A stretch of DNA of 64,000 nt from Kosakonia sacchari (GCA_900109485.1 FOAY01000004.1:248001-312000), one strand, 5' to 3'. Positions 1 to 9,991 are shown, counted from the stretch's first letter. The notes: generated by a model from the sequence alone, not told the origin. Translations and numbers: made by a program.

Positions 1-1891
1 CCTCCAGCCCTTCGGCCGCCCAGTCGCCCGCCATCCAGCGCTGCACTTTCTGCCACAGGGAAGGCGCGCGCACGCCCAGCGTGTTGTCATGGGTGATAAA
101 CGGCGAGTCCGCCAGCAGCGCATGGTTGAAGTCGAGCTGATCCATGCCCGTGACCGCCAGCACGTCGCGATCGCGCACCAGCTCTTGCAAACCACCGCCG
201 GTGGGAACGCCAAGCACCACGCGGTTATGTCCCAGCGCCGTTCCGGTGGCATTACCGGAGCGCGCGGCCATATCCAGCAGCGTGGCGAGCTGCGTTTCTG
301 ACGGATTCTGCGGCAGCATCAGCACCGTTTCCGCGTAGTCCGCCATGCGGGTAAACGGGAACGATGCGCCAACGAAATAGGAAAGGTTCGGCAGCAGCGC
401 AAAGTGACGCGTGTGGCTTAAATCGATCCATGAATCATCATCAATGCGGCTTTTGATGTTGTTGTTCAACAACGTGCTGCACGGCGCATTCTCTTTCGGC
501 ACGATGTTGAAGTAGAGCGAGAGCTGGTTGTCGCCGTAGATCATGTACGGCTCCAGCGGCATATCGAATGACTCCTGACGCGCATCACCGCCCAGCTTGT
601 GCCACAGCGTTTCCAGCGCGCCCTGCTTATTGACCGGCAGGTTGTGCAGGAACGTGTCGTTCATGGTCATGCTCAGCCAGGAACGCTGCTCGTCGATCCA
701 GTTTTCCGTCGGGAACCGGTAACCAATATGCAGCGGGATGGTTTCACCGTCCCACAAAAACAGATCCGGCGCGGCGCGAAATGCCACCTGCAACGGCGAG
801 TGCCAGATCCCGGTGGCGGTCAGGTTTTGATCTTTGCGGATCAACTCATGAAGCTTGATGGGACGATCGGTTGGGATCCAGCGCGGCGCATCATAGGGTT
901 TGCTCAACGGAATGGTCTGCGCCGTAACATCGAGCGCAGGTGTTTGCGGCGTGAAATTGCCCCGCGTCAGCCGCCAGGCCGCCGCACGCAGTTCATGCTC
1001 ATCTTTACCGACCACCAGCAGCAGCTTGTACACCGGGTTCGCCGGGTTATCGATAATTTTCAGCAGCGGCTGCGTAGTTTGCGGCAGCGTCAGGCCGCCG
1101 ATCTGCTCGCCGGGATGGCCGATCAGGATGCCGTTCTGTTCCGGCAGACGATCGTGATACGCCGCAAAGGAGATGCCGCGATAATCGGCCTGAATCCCCA
1201 TCCACGAGGAGATCAATGCGCCCGCGCTAATGGCATCGGCGCTCAGCGTCGCGCCGAACGCCATCGCAATGCTCGTCGGTGACATCTGCATGCTGTCAAA
1301 GAACGGGCGCGGGAAGTGGCTCAGATCGGTGCCGATATCCAGTTGCTGCCCTTCCAGCTCAAAACGCGAATCCGGCAGGACGGTGACACGATACTTATCG
1401 TTCAGATCGCGCTGGCACTGCATCGCCTCGCCATCATTGATTTTGAAGCTCAGGTTGTTGCTGGAAACCATCAGCGCTGCCGGAATATCCAGCTGGTAGC
1501 GCGACAGATCGCTATCGGTCGCGGTCAGCGGCACGGTGCCCAGCGGCTGGCCGTTAAGCATCAATTGCAGGGTGGCATTACGCGCCGCCATTGCCGGGGA
1601 GACCTTCAGATTCAGCGCCAGCCGGGCGTTGGTGATCACCTGATCCATCGGCAGGGTAAAATCGACGCCGCTCTGGAACTGGCCGCCGCTCAGGGTTAAC
1701 CCCTGCGGTTGCCCCATTTGCGCCAGACTCACGCTGTTGACCACCGACGGCACAAAGGCCGATGCGCTTTGCGCCGCTGTCGGCGGGGGTAAATCGACCG
1801 GCAGCAGCGACGAAACCGTTGTTTCCTCACTGTGCAGCGGCGCCATAAACAGTGTACCGACCAGCATAGCCAGCGTTGTCAGACGTTTCAT
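1..1891 (-). CDS. bcsB: BcsB, periplasmic subunit of cellulose synthase (3' end outside window)
   Basis: About 630 residues are visible and the frame is still open at the window edge, so the C-terminal part, including the expected membrane anchor, is missing. The product starts with a signal peptide (MKRLTTLAMLVGTLFMAPL) followed by a Pro-rich linker and the long beta-rich BcsB domains. In this family BcsB is the periplasmic partner of BcsA and guides the nascent beta-1,4-glucan towards the outer membrane. The start ATG overlaps the bcsA stop as ATGA, showing translational coupling. Identity rests on position directly after bcsA and on the fold-typical sequence. No frameshift was seen in the visible part. 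Confidence 0.9.
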   Translation of the reverse strand, partial: MKRLTTLAMLVGTLFMAPLHSEETTVSSLLPVDLPPPTAAQSASAFVPSVVNSVSLAQMGQPQGLTLSGGQFQSGVDFTLPMDQVITNARLALNLKVSPAMAARNATLQLMLNGQPLGTVPLTATDSDLSRYQLDIPAALMVSSNNLSFKINDGEAMQCQRDLNDKYRVTVLPDSRFELEGQQLDIGTDLSHFPRPFFDSMQMSPTSIAMAFGATLSADAISAGALISSWMGIQADYRGISFAAYHDRLPEQNGILIGHPGEQIGGLTLPQTTQPLLKIIDNPANPVYKLLLVVGKDEHELRAAAWRLTRGNFTPQTPALDVTAQTIPLSKPYDAPRWIPTDRPIKLHELIRKDQNLTATGIWHSPLQVAFRAAPDLFLWDGETIPLHIGYRFPTENWIDEQRSWLSMTMNDTFLHNLPVNKQGALETLWHKLGGDARQESFDMPLEPYMIYGDNQLSLYFNIVPKENAPCSTLLNNNIKSRIDDDSWIDLSHTRHFALLPNLSYFVGASFPFTRMADYAETVLMLPQNPSETQLATLLDMAARSGNATGTALGHNRVVLGVPTGGGLQELVRDRDVLAVTGMDQLDFNHALLADSPFITHDNTLGVRAPSLWQKVQRWMAGDWAAEGLE

Positions 1892-4002
1892 ACGCTGCCC
1901 TCCTCCGACGTCGCCTTCTCCGCCAGCTCTGCCCGCAGGCGGCGATTTTCCCGACGCGATGTCCAGGTCAGCCAGAAGAGATCAAAGACGCAGCGCACAA
2001 TGGTCAGCATCGAGCGGAACGGGTTGTCCTGCGGTTTCGGCGGGTGAATCCACGCGTCCGCGCGGGAAAGCACCACGCGCACCAGTTCACGGCGGCGCGA
2101 CAGCGGAATATCGTCGAACATCAGGCGGATATACTCGGCATCGCTGGCGATGATACGAACCGGAATGGCAATCGCGCCCGATTGCAGCAGCAGCTCAATC
2201 TCTTCGATTTCATCGCTCTGGTGGCGCTCGTCCGGCACCACGATACGGCAGCCGCCCATCGATAAATCGGCGGTCTGGCTGCGAGAGGTAATACCGCTGG
2301 CATAGTGGATCAATACCGGAATATCGACATCAATACGGATTGTTTTGCGGGTCTGGCGGGTTTCCCGCGCCACGGCAATCGCCGCCAGCAGGAAAATCAG
2401 GCTGTACAGCCCCCAGCCGACGTTAAGGGCGATAACGCGCGGATCGACGCCGAAGTAATCATGGGCGCAGGCGCGGACAATCCCGGCCACCACGCCAGCC
2501 GCCAGCAACACCGCGATAATCAAATGCGGGCGCACCACGCTGAAATCGAAATAGCCAACGTTCAGCAGGCCGCCTTTATCGGTGACGTTAAATTTTCCGC
2601 GTTTCGGAAACAGCATGGTGACGACGGTCGGCAGGACAATATGGAAGGCCAGCACGATGTCATAAATCTCACCCCAGAAGCTGTAACGGAAACGCCCGTT
2701 CAGACGCGAGTTAACGTACACCGCAAGGAACAAATGCGGCAGCGCATAGGCGAAGACCAGACTGGCCGAGGAGTGAATAATGTTCAGGTTAAACAGCAAA
2801 TAAGCCAGCGGCGCGGTCAAAAAGGCGATTCGCGGCAGCGCAAACTGGTAATAAAGCATCGCGCTCAGGTAGCACAAACGCTGCGGAAGGGTCAGCCCGC
2901 GTCCCAGCAGCGGGTTGTCGAGGCGGAAAATCTGCGTCATGCCACGCGCCCAGCGGGTACGCTGGATCACATGCAGTACCAGACGTTCGGTCGCCAGACC
3001 GGCCGCCAGCGGAATATCGATAAACGCCGTGCCCCAGCCCAGGCGCTGCAATTTCAGCGCGGTATGCGCATCTTCGGTCACCGTTTCCACGGCAAAACCA
3101 CCAATCTCCTCCAGTGCGCTGCGGCGAATTACCGCGCACGAGCCGCAGAAAAAGGTGGCGTTCCAGTTGTCGTTGCCTTGCTGGATCGGGCCGTAGAACA
3201 GCGAGCCTTCATTAGGAATATTGCGGCCTACCGACAGGTTGCGTTCGAACGGATCCGGTGAATAGAAGTAGTGTGGCGTCTGCACCAGCGCCAGTTTCGG
3301 ATCTTTCAGGAAACCGCCAACCGTGGCTTGCAGGAAAATTCGCGTGGCGACATGGTCACAGTCGAAAACACAAATCAGCTCGCCGTGGGTAAGCTTCATC
3401 GCGTGGTTCAGGTTGCCGGCTTTGGCGTGCGCATTATCATTACGGGTGATATACCCGACGCCGACATCGGCGGCGAACACCGCAAACTCCCGGCGTTTAC
3501 CATCATCGAGCAGGTAGATTTTCATCTTATCGCGCGGGTAATCAATACACTGCGCGGCGAGCACCGTATCACGCACCACGTCCAGCGGTTCGTTGTAGGT
3601 CGGAATGTAGACATCTACCGTCGGCCACTGGCTCATATCATCCGGCAGTTGCACTATTTCACGCTTCAGCGGCCACACCGTTTGCAGGTAGCTCAGCAGC
3701 AGCATCACCCAGACATAGACTTCCGCGAGGAACAGCCCCATGCCGAGCAGGGTTTCAATCTCAGAGTTAAAATGCAGGGTTTGCGTCAGGCGGAAATAGA
3801 TATAGCGTGTCGACAACAGCACCGACATCACGACCATAATCACCGAAATACTGCGCTTTTTGCTGAATCCAAGCAGGAACAAAATCCCGATGCTGATCAG
3901 GCCAAAAATATACTGCTTTTGGCTGTCCATCGGCGTAATGACCACCAGCAGGGCGACAGGAACCATTGCCAGCACCAGCAAAACAGAAAGAAGCTTTTTC
4001 AT
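1888..4002 (-). CDS. bcsA: BcsA, cellulose synthase catalytic subunit (UDP-forming)
   Basis: Inner-membrane family 2 glycosyltransferase that polymerises UDP-glucose into cellulose. The 704-residue product has N-terminal membrane helices, then the catalytic signatures DDG (about 166), DCD (214), TED (309) and QRTRW (347). More helices follow, and then a C-terminal PilZ domain with RKTIR (552) and DLSMGG (579), the c-di-GMP binding residues, so activation by c-di-GMP is expected. It is about 170 residues shorter than E. coli BcsA because the long N-terminal extension is absent; this short form is usual in operons that begin with bcsO. The frame is open a further 20 codons upstream, but the ATG at 4002 gives a normal membrane start and leaves 16 bp after bcsQ. 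Confidence 0.93.
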   Translation of the reverse strand: MKKLLSVLLVLAMVPVALLVVITPMDSQKQYIFGLISIGILFLLGFSKKRSISVIMVVMSVLLSTRYIYFRLTQTLHFNSEIETLLGMGLFLAEVYVWVMLLLSYLQTVWPLKREIVQLPDDMSQWPTVDVYIPTYNEPLDVVRDTVLAAQCIDYPRDKMKIYLLDDGKRREFAVFAADVGVGYITRNDNAHAKAGNLNHAMKLTHGELICVFDCDHVATRIFLQATVGGFLKDPKLALVQTPHYFYSPDPFERNLSVGRNIPNEGSLFYGPIQQGNDNWNATFFCGSCAVIRRSALEEIGGFAVETVTEDAHTALKLQRLGWGTAFIDIPLAAGLATERLVLHVIQRTRWARGMTQIFRLDNPLLGRGLTLPQRLCYLSAMLYYQFALPRIAFLTAPLAYLLFNLNIIHSSASLVFAYALPHLFLAVYVNSRLNGRFRYSFWGEIYDIVLAFHIVLPTVVTMLFPKRGKFNVTDKGGLLNVGYFDFSVVRPHLIIAVLLAAGVVAGIVRACAHDYFGVDPRVIALNVGWGLYSLIFLLAAIAVARETRQTRKTIRIDVDIPVLIHYASGITSRSQTADLSMGGCRIVVPDERHQSDEIEEIELLLQSGAIAIPVRIIASDAEYIRLMFDDIPLSRRRELVRVVLSRADAWIHPPKPQDNPFRSMLTIVRCVFDLFWLTWTSRRENRRLRAELAEKATSEEGSV

Positions 4003-4018
4003 AGGTTGCCCGTGAGCG

Positions 4019-4822
4019 TTAGAAACCTGACATGCGCGGCGAGTTGTGAACCGTCCCGTCACCGATTTTGACGCCTAAAATACCGGCGACGCGTTTTGCA
4101 ATGAGTTCAATATCGAAAGCGGCGGCGGAAGCCGGGCTAAAATCGAACACCGATTGCTGTGAGGCATTCGCTTCGGCAACGCTTTCATCGCGGTGCAGCA
4201 CGCCCAGAAGCTGGTTGCCCAGGCGCTGCTCAAGAAACGTGGTGACATCACGGCTGATCTGGCGGCGGTTGTCGCTCTGATTGACCACAAAAAAGTGACC
4301 GGCTTTACGGTTGAGCATCTCTCCCGTCAGGCGGTTGTTTTCGATTTGCGGCAGCAGGGAGAGCGATGCGGTATCCGCCAGCAACGTCACCAGATGCACA
4401 TCGGCCAGCCGCGACATGGCTTTTAACGCCGCCGACGGCCCTGGCGGAAAATCGGCGACGATAATCAGCCCCGGATAGTTCAACAGCGTATTCAGCCCAC
4501 GCGTTAAAAAGTGCTCGTCATTCGCCAGCCGCTCTTCAAATGTGAGGCGCTGCTCTTCCGTGGCGTCGCCATAAGGCAGGACGAAGATATTGCCGCCCGC
4601 GGTGAGGACAAACTGGCTCCAGTCCGATGATTCCGCCGCTTTGGCAACGTAGCCGCGCCCGTCCGTTAGCGGTACGCCGAAATGCAGGCGCAGCGCGTTC
4701 TGCACGTCAAAATCGAGCGCCAGCACTTTGCTGCCTGAACGGGCCAGCGCGTACGCCAGATTCGCCGTCAGGGTCGTTTTTCCGACACCGCCTTTCGGCG
4801 AACAAACACAAATCAACGGCAT
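4019..4822 (-). CDS. bcsQ: BcsQ, ParA/MinD-like ATPase of cellulose synthesis
   Basis: A 267-residue protein that opens with MPLICVCSPKGGVGKTTL, a deviant Walker A (KGGVGKTT) typical of MinD/ParA ATPases, followed by the switch region VADFPPGPS. BcsQ proteins localise or assemble the cellulose synthase at the inner membrane. The gene sits directly before bcsA and its start overlaps the end of bcsO by 10 bp, so bcsO, bcsQ, bcsA and bcsB look like one translationally linked unit. Assignment to BcsQ rather than another ParA-type ATPase rests mostly on operon position. Confidence 0.9.
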   Translation of the reverse strand: MPLICVCSPKGGVGKTTLTANLAYALARSGSKVLALDFDVQNALRLHFGVPLTDGRGYVAKAAESSDWSQFVLTAGGNIFVLPYGDATEEQRLTFEERLANDEHFLTRGLNTLLNYPGLIIVADFPPGPSAALKAMSRLADVHLVTLLADTASLSLLPQIENNRLTGEMLNRKAGHFFVVNQSDNRRQISRDVTTFLEQRLGNQLLGVLHRDESVAEANASQQSVFDFSPASAAAFDIELIAKRVAGILGVKIGDGTVHNSPRMSGF

Positions 4823-5310
4823 GACGCGATCCTTTCTAACAACGAATGTAATGGCTGGTTTTTTTCCGTTTTCGGCTTTGCTTCCGGCGCTTTGGCGGCG
4901 AAAAGTTGCGCGTAGTTGACGGCGGCAGATTTTACCCCGTCAGCAGGCAACGCTCTCACCGGGGCGGGAGTGGGCGCAGGCACCGGCGCCGGGGGCGGGA
5001 TGACCGCCGCAAGCTGGCTGGCAACCGCCTGAAAAATGGAAGGAGCCCATATTGACGCAGGCTCACTGACGTCGGCAGCGGGCGCATTTTCAGTGCGGGC
5101 AAAGAGATCCGGTTCAACGGATTGCGGAACAGGAAGAGAAACATGGCCGCCCATGGTCAGCGTCGATTCATCCGTTGCCGGAGAGAGCTGCTGAATCAGC
5201 GCCCAGTTTCCCTGGTCACTGCCAGGGTTTTGCGCGGAGAGATCCTTAAAATTGTGCTTTTGGTTGCGGGTTTTATCCTTAAACCTCTGCAAATCATCAT
5301 AATGATTCAT
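4813..5310 (-). CDS. bcsO: BcsO-like proline-rich accessory protein of cellulose synthesis
   Basis: A 165-residue soluble protein with no signal peptide or membrane segment. The N-terminus (MNHYDDLQRFKDKTRNQ) is charged, the middle has a Pro/Ala tract (PPPAPVPAPTPAP) at about 107-121, and the C-terminus is short and basic. Proline-rich first-gene products of this kind are called BcsO in the bcs operons of Klebsiella, Enterobacter and Dickeya; the molecular role is not established. The ATG at 5310 was chosen because GAGAT lies about 8 bp upstream, whereas an in-frame ATG at 5322 has no ribosome binding site. It is the first gene of the operon, so the promoter must lie in 5311-5936. Confidence 0.75.
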   Translation of the reverse strand: MNHYDDLQRFKDKTRNQKHNFKDLSAQNPGSDQGNWALIQQLSPATDESTLTMGGHVSLPVPQSVEPDLFARTENAPAADVSEPASIWAPSIFQAVASQLAAVIPPPAPVPAPTPAPVRALPADGVKSAAVNYAQLFAAKAPEAKPKTEKNQPLHSLLERIASCR

Positions 5311-5594
5311 GGTTAATCTCATGATTTACAAAATAATATTGTACCCGCCACCGCTAAAGATCTCAGCGCCCGGATATTGGTCGAGTTGTGGCTTTTTATT
5401 TTGGCTGTGCTGTGTTGCGTGGGTACAAGATAATGTTTCGGCGATGGCCTTCCGCCTGTTTTTACGTGTTAAATTTCATTGGTGCTAACACGATGTTTAT
5501 TTCCGGTAAATATATAAACAATACCCATACATGTGCCATCTTTTTTTGCTGCGGTATCTATTAAAGTATGAATGTCCAAAAAAGGAGGGATATT

Positions 5595-5621
5595 ATGGAG
5601 ATAAAAACCAACTTAAACTAA
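5595..5621 (+). other. eight-codon micro-ORF with strong Shine-Dalgarno
   Basis: ATG at 5595 starts MEIKTNLN followed by TAA. It is preceded by AAAGGAGGGATATT, a near-perfect ribosome binding site at good spacing, in otherwise AT-rich DNA. It could be a leader peptide, a chance occurrence, or the 5' remnant of a lost gene. No downstream plus-strand gene follows, so an attenuator role is unsupported. Confidence 0.25.
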
Positions 5622-5902
5622 ATTAATATATAATTAATATCACCACTCTCATGATTAAAAGAATAATAATCTGGAAAAAGAAATAATATCTTTAATTTTT
5701 GCTTACCCGGAGAAATATTTAGAAATAATTATTGGGAGTCATAAAACTGTTTTATTCCGCTAAGCCATTATTCCTGCTGAAATTATCTCTCCGTTCGTTT
5801 TAAGGTAAATTTATTGGAAATTTCAAAAATAAGCCGAAAAGCTTATAAGGAGTGGCAGCAACGGAGAATATCGATTGTCCGGGGTCAGCGTAAAGTAACA
5901 GG

Positions 5903-5926
5903 CCCGGCAACCTGAACGCTGCCGGG
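5903..5926 (-). terminator. possible dpp operon terminator hairpin
   Basis: CCCGGCA (5903-5909) pairs with TGCCGGG (5920-5926) across a 10-nt loop, just after the dppF stop on the minus strand. There is no clear U-run after it, so it may be a weak or Rho-assisted terminator. Confidence 0.45.
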
Positions 5927-5936
5927 CACATGAGGA

Positions 5937-6950
5937 TTACGCGTGCGGTTTCTCGCCGTTCTCATCCTGGTCGACGGCAAAGCAGGCAACCAGTTGACCA
6001 CTGTAATCTTTCAGCTGCGGCTGCAACTGCGTGCAGGGGCCGAAACGACGGGAGCAGCGGGCGTTAAACGCGCAGCCCGGCGGTGGATTCAGCGGGCTTG
6101 GCAGCTCGCCGGTCAGTTTAATGCGCTCGCGACGCTCATCCGGATTCAGGCGCGGCGTCGCAGAGAGCAGCGCCTGAGTGTACGGGTGACGCGGGTTGGA
6201 GAAGATCTGGTCTTTCGTGCCTTTCTCCACGCAGCGGCCGAGATACATCACCATCACTTCATCGGCAATGTGCTCAACCACAGAGAGATCGTGGGAGATA
6301 AAGACGTAAGAAAGCCCCAAATCCTGCTGCAAATCCATCATCAGGTTAAGCACCTGCGCGCGCACGGAAACGTCCAGCGCGGAAACCGGTTCGTCGGCAA
6401 TCACCACGTCCGGATCGAGCATCAGACCACGGGCGATAGCAATACGCTGACGCTGACCGCCGGAGAACATATGCGGATAGCGATCGTAATGCTCGGTTTT
6501 CAGGCCGACTTTCGCCATCATCGCCAGCGCTTTTTCCCGACGCGCCTCTTTGCTAAGAGAAGTGTTAATCAGCAGAGGTTCTTCGAGGATCTGCCCCACT
6601 TTTTTACGCGGGTTCAGCGAGCCATACGGGTTCTGGAAGACGATCTGAATCTTCTGCCGACGCAGCTTCTGCGCATGGGGATCGTGTTTCAGTAGATCCT
6701 GACCCTGGTAATACAGCTCGCCGCCGGTCGGGGTTTCAATCATCGTCAGCAGACGGCCGAGCGTGGATTTACCACAGCCGGATTCGCCCACCACCGCCAG
6801 CGTTTTACCGCGCTCCAGGGTGAACGATACGCCATCCAGCGCTTTCACCAGGCGTTCCGGGGCAAACATTCCCTTCTTCACCGGGTAGTATTTTTTCAGG
6901 TCGATAGCCTGCAACAGCGGCTGCTGCGAGGTGGCCTCGTGCGTACTCAT
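5937..6950 (-). CDS. dppF: DppF, dipeptide ABC transporter ATPase
   Basis: Cytoplasmic ATPase of the dipeptide/heme-precursor importer; it pairs with DppD to power DppB-DppC. The 337-residue product has Walker [10 protein letters not shown], signature [15 protein letters not shown], Walker [15 protein letters not shown], and the C-terminal oligopeptide-transporter extension containing the Cys-rich stretch [15 protein letters not shown]. That motif is typical of an iron-sulfur site in Dpp/Opp ATPases. Its start overlaps the end of dppD by 4 bp (ATGA). It is the last gene of dppABCDF. Length and sequence match E. coli DppF closely. Confidence 0.97.
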   Translation of the reverse strand: MSTHEATSQQPLLQAIDLKKYYPVKKGMFAPERLVKALDGVSFTLERGKTLAVVGESGCGKSTLGRLLTMIETPTGGELYYQGQDLLKHDPHAQKLRRQKIQIVFQNPYGSLNPRKKVGQILEEPLLINTSLSKEARREKALAMMAKVGLKTEHYDRYPHMFSGGQRQRIAIARGLMLDPDVVIADEPVSALDVSVRAQVLNLMMDLQQDLGLSYVFISHDLSVVEHIADEVMVMYLGRCVEKGTKDQIFSNPRHPYTQALLSATPRLNPDERRERIKLTGELPSPLNPPPGCAFNARCSRRFGPCTQLQPQLKDYSGQLVACFAVDQDENGEKPHA

Positions 6951-7930
6951 AGTGTCGGCCTCCCGGCGTCATCGAGTGGGTAGTGACATTTGGACTGACG
7001 GCCGCCATCGACGGTGTTCAGTGCCGGTTCCTGCTCGCGGCATTTGTCCGTTGCATACGGGCAGCGCGGATTCAGCAGGCAGCCAGTAGGGCGGTCATAT
7101 TTGCCCGGAACAACGCCCGGCAGCGAAGCCAGACGCGCTTTGTCCTGCGCAAACTCCGGCAGCGCACGCAGCAGCGCCTGGGTGTAAGGATGACGCGGCG
7201 CGCGGAAGATATCTTTCGCTTCGCCGCTTTCCACCACCTGGCCTGCGTACATCACAATAATTTTGTGCGCCGCTTCCGCCACCAGCGCCAGATCGTGAGT
7301 GATCAGGATCAGCGCCATATTCTCTTTTTGCTGCAACTCCAGCAAAAGCTCGATGATCTGCGCCTGGATGGTTACATCCAGCGCGGTCGTCGGTTCATCG
7401 GCAATCAGCAGTTTTGGCTGACAGGCAATCGCCATGGCAATCATCACACGCTGGCTCATCCCACCGGAGAGCTGGTGCGGATATACGTCCAGACGCGAGG
7501 CCGGATCGGGAATACCGACCTGCGTCAGCAGGTCAATTGCGCGCTGACGACGGGTTTTCTTATTCCCGCCCTGATGCACCTTAATCGCTTCCATTATCTG
7601 GAAACCGACCGTGTAGCACGGGTTCAGGCTGGTCATCGGATCCTGGAAAATCATCGCCACTTCGGAGCCCACCAGACTGCGGCGCTCTTTTTCCGAAATG
7701 CGTTTCAGATCCTGGCCGTTGAACTCCAGGTTTTCGGCCATTACGCGGCCGGGGAAATCAATCAATCCCATAATCGCCAGTGAACTGACGGATTTACCGG
7801 AGCCGGATTCACCGACGATGCCGACCACTTCGCCCTGGCTCACGCTGTAACTTACGCGATCTACGGCGCGGAACTCGGAGCCAACGTCGCCGAAGTGCAC
7901 CGATAATTTATCTACATTTAATAACGCCAT
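6947..7930 (-). CDS. dppD: DppD, dipeptide ABC transporter ATPase
   Basis: First of the two Dpp ATPases, 327 residues. Walker [11 protein letters not shown], signature [15 protein letters not shown], Walker [16 protein letters not shown]-loop ITHDLALV, and the C-terminal oligo/dipeptide extension with [15 protein letters not shown]. It follows dppC with a 10-bp gap and overlaps dppF by 4 bp. Role: ATP hydrolysis at the inner face of the membrane, as a heterodimer with DppF. Confidence 0.97.
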   Translation of the reverse strand: MALLNVDKLSVHFGDVGSEFRAVDRVSYSVSQGEVVGIVGESGSGKSVSSLAIMGLIDFPGRVMAENLEFNGQDLKRISEKERRSLVGSEVAMIFQDPMTSLNPCYTVGFQIMEAIKVHQGGNKKTRRQRAIDLLTQVGIPDPASRLDVYPHQLSGGMSQRVMIAMAIACQPKLLIADEPTTALDVTIQAQIIELLLELQQKENMALILITHDLALVAEAAHKIIVMYAGQVVESGEAKDIFRAPRHPYTQALLRALPEFAQDKARLASLPGVVPGKYDRPTGCLLNPRCPYATDKCREQEPALNTVDGGRQSKCHYPLDDAGRPTL

Positions 7931-7940
7931 CTCGAACCTC

Positions 7941-8843
7941 TTACTGCTTCAGTTTGGGGTCGAGCGCATCACGCAGTCCGTCACCCATCAGGTTAAATGC
8001 CAGCACCGTCAGCAGGATCGCGACACCCGGGAAGGTCACGACCCACCAGGCACTCTGCGCGAACTGCAACACGTCGGAGAGCATAGTGCCCCACTCCGGT
8101 GTTGGCGGCTGCGCGCCCATGCCAAGGAAGCCAAGGGCGGCCATGTCGAGAATGGCGTTCGAGAAGCCCAGCGACGCCTGAACGATCAGCGGCGCGAGGC
8201 AGTTGGGGAAAATATTGACGAACATCTGGCGCATCGCACCCGCACCGGCAACGCGGGAAGCGGTCACGTAGTCGCGATTCACCTCCACCAGCACGGCGGC
8301 GCGCGTGAGTCGCACATAGTGCGGCAGGGCGACAAACGTCAGCGCCAGCGAGGCGTTGACGATCGACGGGCCGAAGATAGCCACCAGCACCAGCGCCAGC
8401 AGCAAGCTCGGCAACGCCAGCATAATGTCGACGACACGCATAATGATGCTGTCAATAACGCCGCCAAAGTAACCGGCCACCAGGCCGAGCACGATGCCCG
8501 CAATCAACGACAGCACGACCACCAGACAGCCCACCAGCAGCGACAGACGGGCGCCAAACATCAGGCGCGACAGCGTATCGCGGCCCACATCATCGGTACC
8601 CAAGATGTGCGTCCAGGTGCCGCCGTCCTGCCAGACCGGCGGCGCCAGCAGCGCATCGCGGAACTGATCGGCCGGGTTGTGCGGCGCAAGGAAGTTAGCA
8701 AACACAGCGATAATCAGCATGATCACCACGTAAACCAGGCCAACAACTGCACCTTTGTTGCGTTTGAAATAGTGCCAGAACTCCTGCAACGGCGTCATTG
8801 GCACCGGTGCAGCGATAACTTTATTTTCAGTAACTTGTGACAT
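7941..8843 (-). CDS. dppC: DppC, dipeptide ABC transporter permease
   Basis: Inner-membrane permease, 300 residues. An N-terminal helix (about 33-53) is followed by the [15 protein letters not shown] segment typical of DppC/OppC, then five further helices. The EAA-type coupling loop contains [20 protein letters not shown]. It forms the translocation path with DppB. The gene is 9 bp downstream of dppB and 10 bp upstream of dppD. Confidence 0.97.
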   Translation of the reverse strand: MSQVTENKVIAAPVPMTPLQEFWHYFKRNKGAVVGLVYVVIMLIIAVFANFLAPHNPADQFRDALLAPPVWQDGGTWTHILGTDDVGRDTLSRLMFGARLSLLVGCLVVVLSLIAGIVLGLVAGYFGGVIDSIIMRVVDIMLALPSLLLALVLVAIFGPSIVNASLALTFVALPHYVRLTRAAVLVEVNRDYVTASRVAGAGAMRQMFVNIFPNCLAPLIVQASLGFSNAILDMAALGFLGMGAQPPTPEWGTMLSDVLQFAQSAWWVVTFPGVAILLTVLAFNLMGDGLRDALDPKLKQ

Positions 8844-8852
8844 GATGGCCCC

Positions 8853-9872
8853 TTACTTCTTATGCCGAATACGCGGGTTCACCACGCCGTAGAGCAGGTC
8901 GACCAGCAGGTTGACGAGGATAATCATCGTCGCGACCAGCAATACCCCGCCCTGCACCACCGGATAGTCACGGCGTTGCAGCGCATCAATCAGCCAACGC
9001 CCCAACCCCGGCCAGGAGAAGATGGTTTCCGTCAGGATCGCGCCCGCCAGCAGCGTGCCGACCTGCAAACCGATAACCGTCACCACCGGCAACATCGCGT
9101 TGCGCAGCGCATGCACGATAATCACGCGCATGCGGGTCAGCCCTTTTGCGCGCGCGGTACGGATGTAATCTTCACCCAGCACTTCCAGCATCGAGGAGCG
9201 GGTCATACGCACGATCACCGCCAGCGGGATAGTGCCGAGCACGATGGCAGGCAGGATCATATGCGCAAGGGCATCGATAAAGTTGCCCTGCTCGCCCCAG
9301 ATGGCGGTGTCTATCAGCATAAAGCCGGTTAACGGATTGCTGTCGTCAAGGAACACCATATCGCTGACGCGCCCGGAGACCGGCGTCAGATTGAGCTGCA
9401 CCGAAACCAGCATAATCAGCATCATGCCCCACCAGAAGATAGGCATGGAGTAACCGGTCAGCGCAAGGCTCACCGCAGTATGATCGAAAATAGAGCCACG
9501 TTTGACGGCGGCCAGCACGCCCACCGGAATACCCACAGCGACCGCAAAAATCATGGCGCAGATACCGAGTTCCAGCGTCGCTTTAAAACGCGGCACAAAC
9601 TCGTCCCACACCGGAAGTCGGCTCTTCAGAGAGATGCCTAAGTCACCGTGCAATACGCCCCAGACATAGTGGACATATTGTTCCCAAAGCGGCTTATCAA
9701 GACCAAGCTCAGCCAGCAATTGAGCGTGACGCTCAGGAGAGATACCACGCTCACCCGCCATGATCATTACCGGGTCGCCGGGGATCATATGGACAAAGGC
9801 AAAGGTGAGAAGGGTGATACCGATAAACGTTGGGATAACCAGCCCCAAACGTCGGAGAATGAACTGCAACAT
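8853..9872 (-). CDS. dppB: DppB, dipeptide ABC transporter permease
   Basis: Inner-membrane permease of 339 residues starting MLQFILRRLGLVIPTFIG, the canonical DppB start. An upstream in-frame ATG would add 19 unconserved residues and is not used here. Six membrane segments are predicted from hydrophobicity. The coupling loop has the pattern DYIRTARAKGLTRMRVIIVHALRNA split over residues near 235-260. It is separated from dppA by 134 bp that contain a stable hairpin, which would let the binding protein be made in excess over the membrane complex. Confidence 0.97.
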   Translation of the reverse strand: MLQFILRRLGLVIPTFIGITLLTFAFVHMIPGDPVMIMAGERGISPERHAQLLAELGLDKPLWEQYVHYVWGVLHGDLGISLKSRLPVWDEFVPRFKATLELGICAMIFAVAVGIPVGVLAAVKRGSIFDHTAVSLALTGYSMPIFWWGMMLIMLVSVQLNLTPVSGRVSDMVFLDDSNPLTGFMLIDTAIWGEQGNFIDALAHMILPAIVLGTIPLAVIVRMTRSSMLEVLGEDYIRTARAKGLTRMRVIIVHALRNAMLPVVTVIGLQVGTLLAGAILTETIFSWPGLGRWLIDALQRRDYPVVQGGVLLVATMIILVNLLVDLLYGVVNPRIRHKK

Positions 9873-9967
9873 AACCCGGATTCTCAGTAGTGACGCAGCG
9901 CCTGGCGGCGGCGCGTCTGTATTGCTCACAAACAGGAATTCCCTCCGCAGAGGGAAAACACTTTACC

Positions 9968-9991
9968 CCCTCTCCCGGAAAGGAGAGAGGG
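9968..9991. repeat. intercistronic hairpin between dppA and dppB
   Basis: CCCTCTC (9968-9974) pairs with GAGAGGG (9985-9991). A second small hairpin (TTCCCTC / GAGGGAA, about 9940-9956) lies beside it. Stem-loops at this position commonly protect the upstream dppA message from 3' exonucleases. The CCCTCTCC / GGAGAGGG core resembles the repeat at 63055-63072 in this window. Confidence 0.6.

Larger units (their letters stand above)
5311..5936. other. AT-rich intergenic region upstream of bcsO
   Basis: About 620 bp between bcsO and the end of dppF. It must hold the bcs operon promoter (minus strand), but no confident sigma-70 boxes were assigned. Visible structure: an inverted repeat TTGTACCC (5339-5346) / GGGTACAA (5421-5428), and a very AT-rich core at 5600-5720. 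A tiny plus-strand ORF with an excellent Shine-Dalgarno lies at 5595-5621. Near the dppF side there is a 7-bp GC hairpin. No conventional gene was found. Confidence 0.6.

Noticed and set aside
599-1282. A 227-codon plus-strand frame opposite bcsB
   Set aside because: The minus strand encodes a continuous BcsB-like protein across the region; the plus-strand product is Arg/Gln-rich and unrecognisable.
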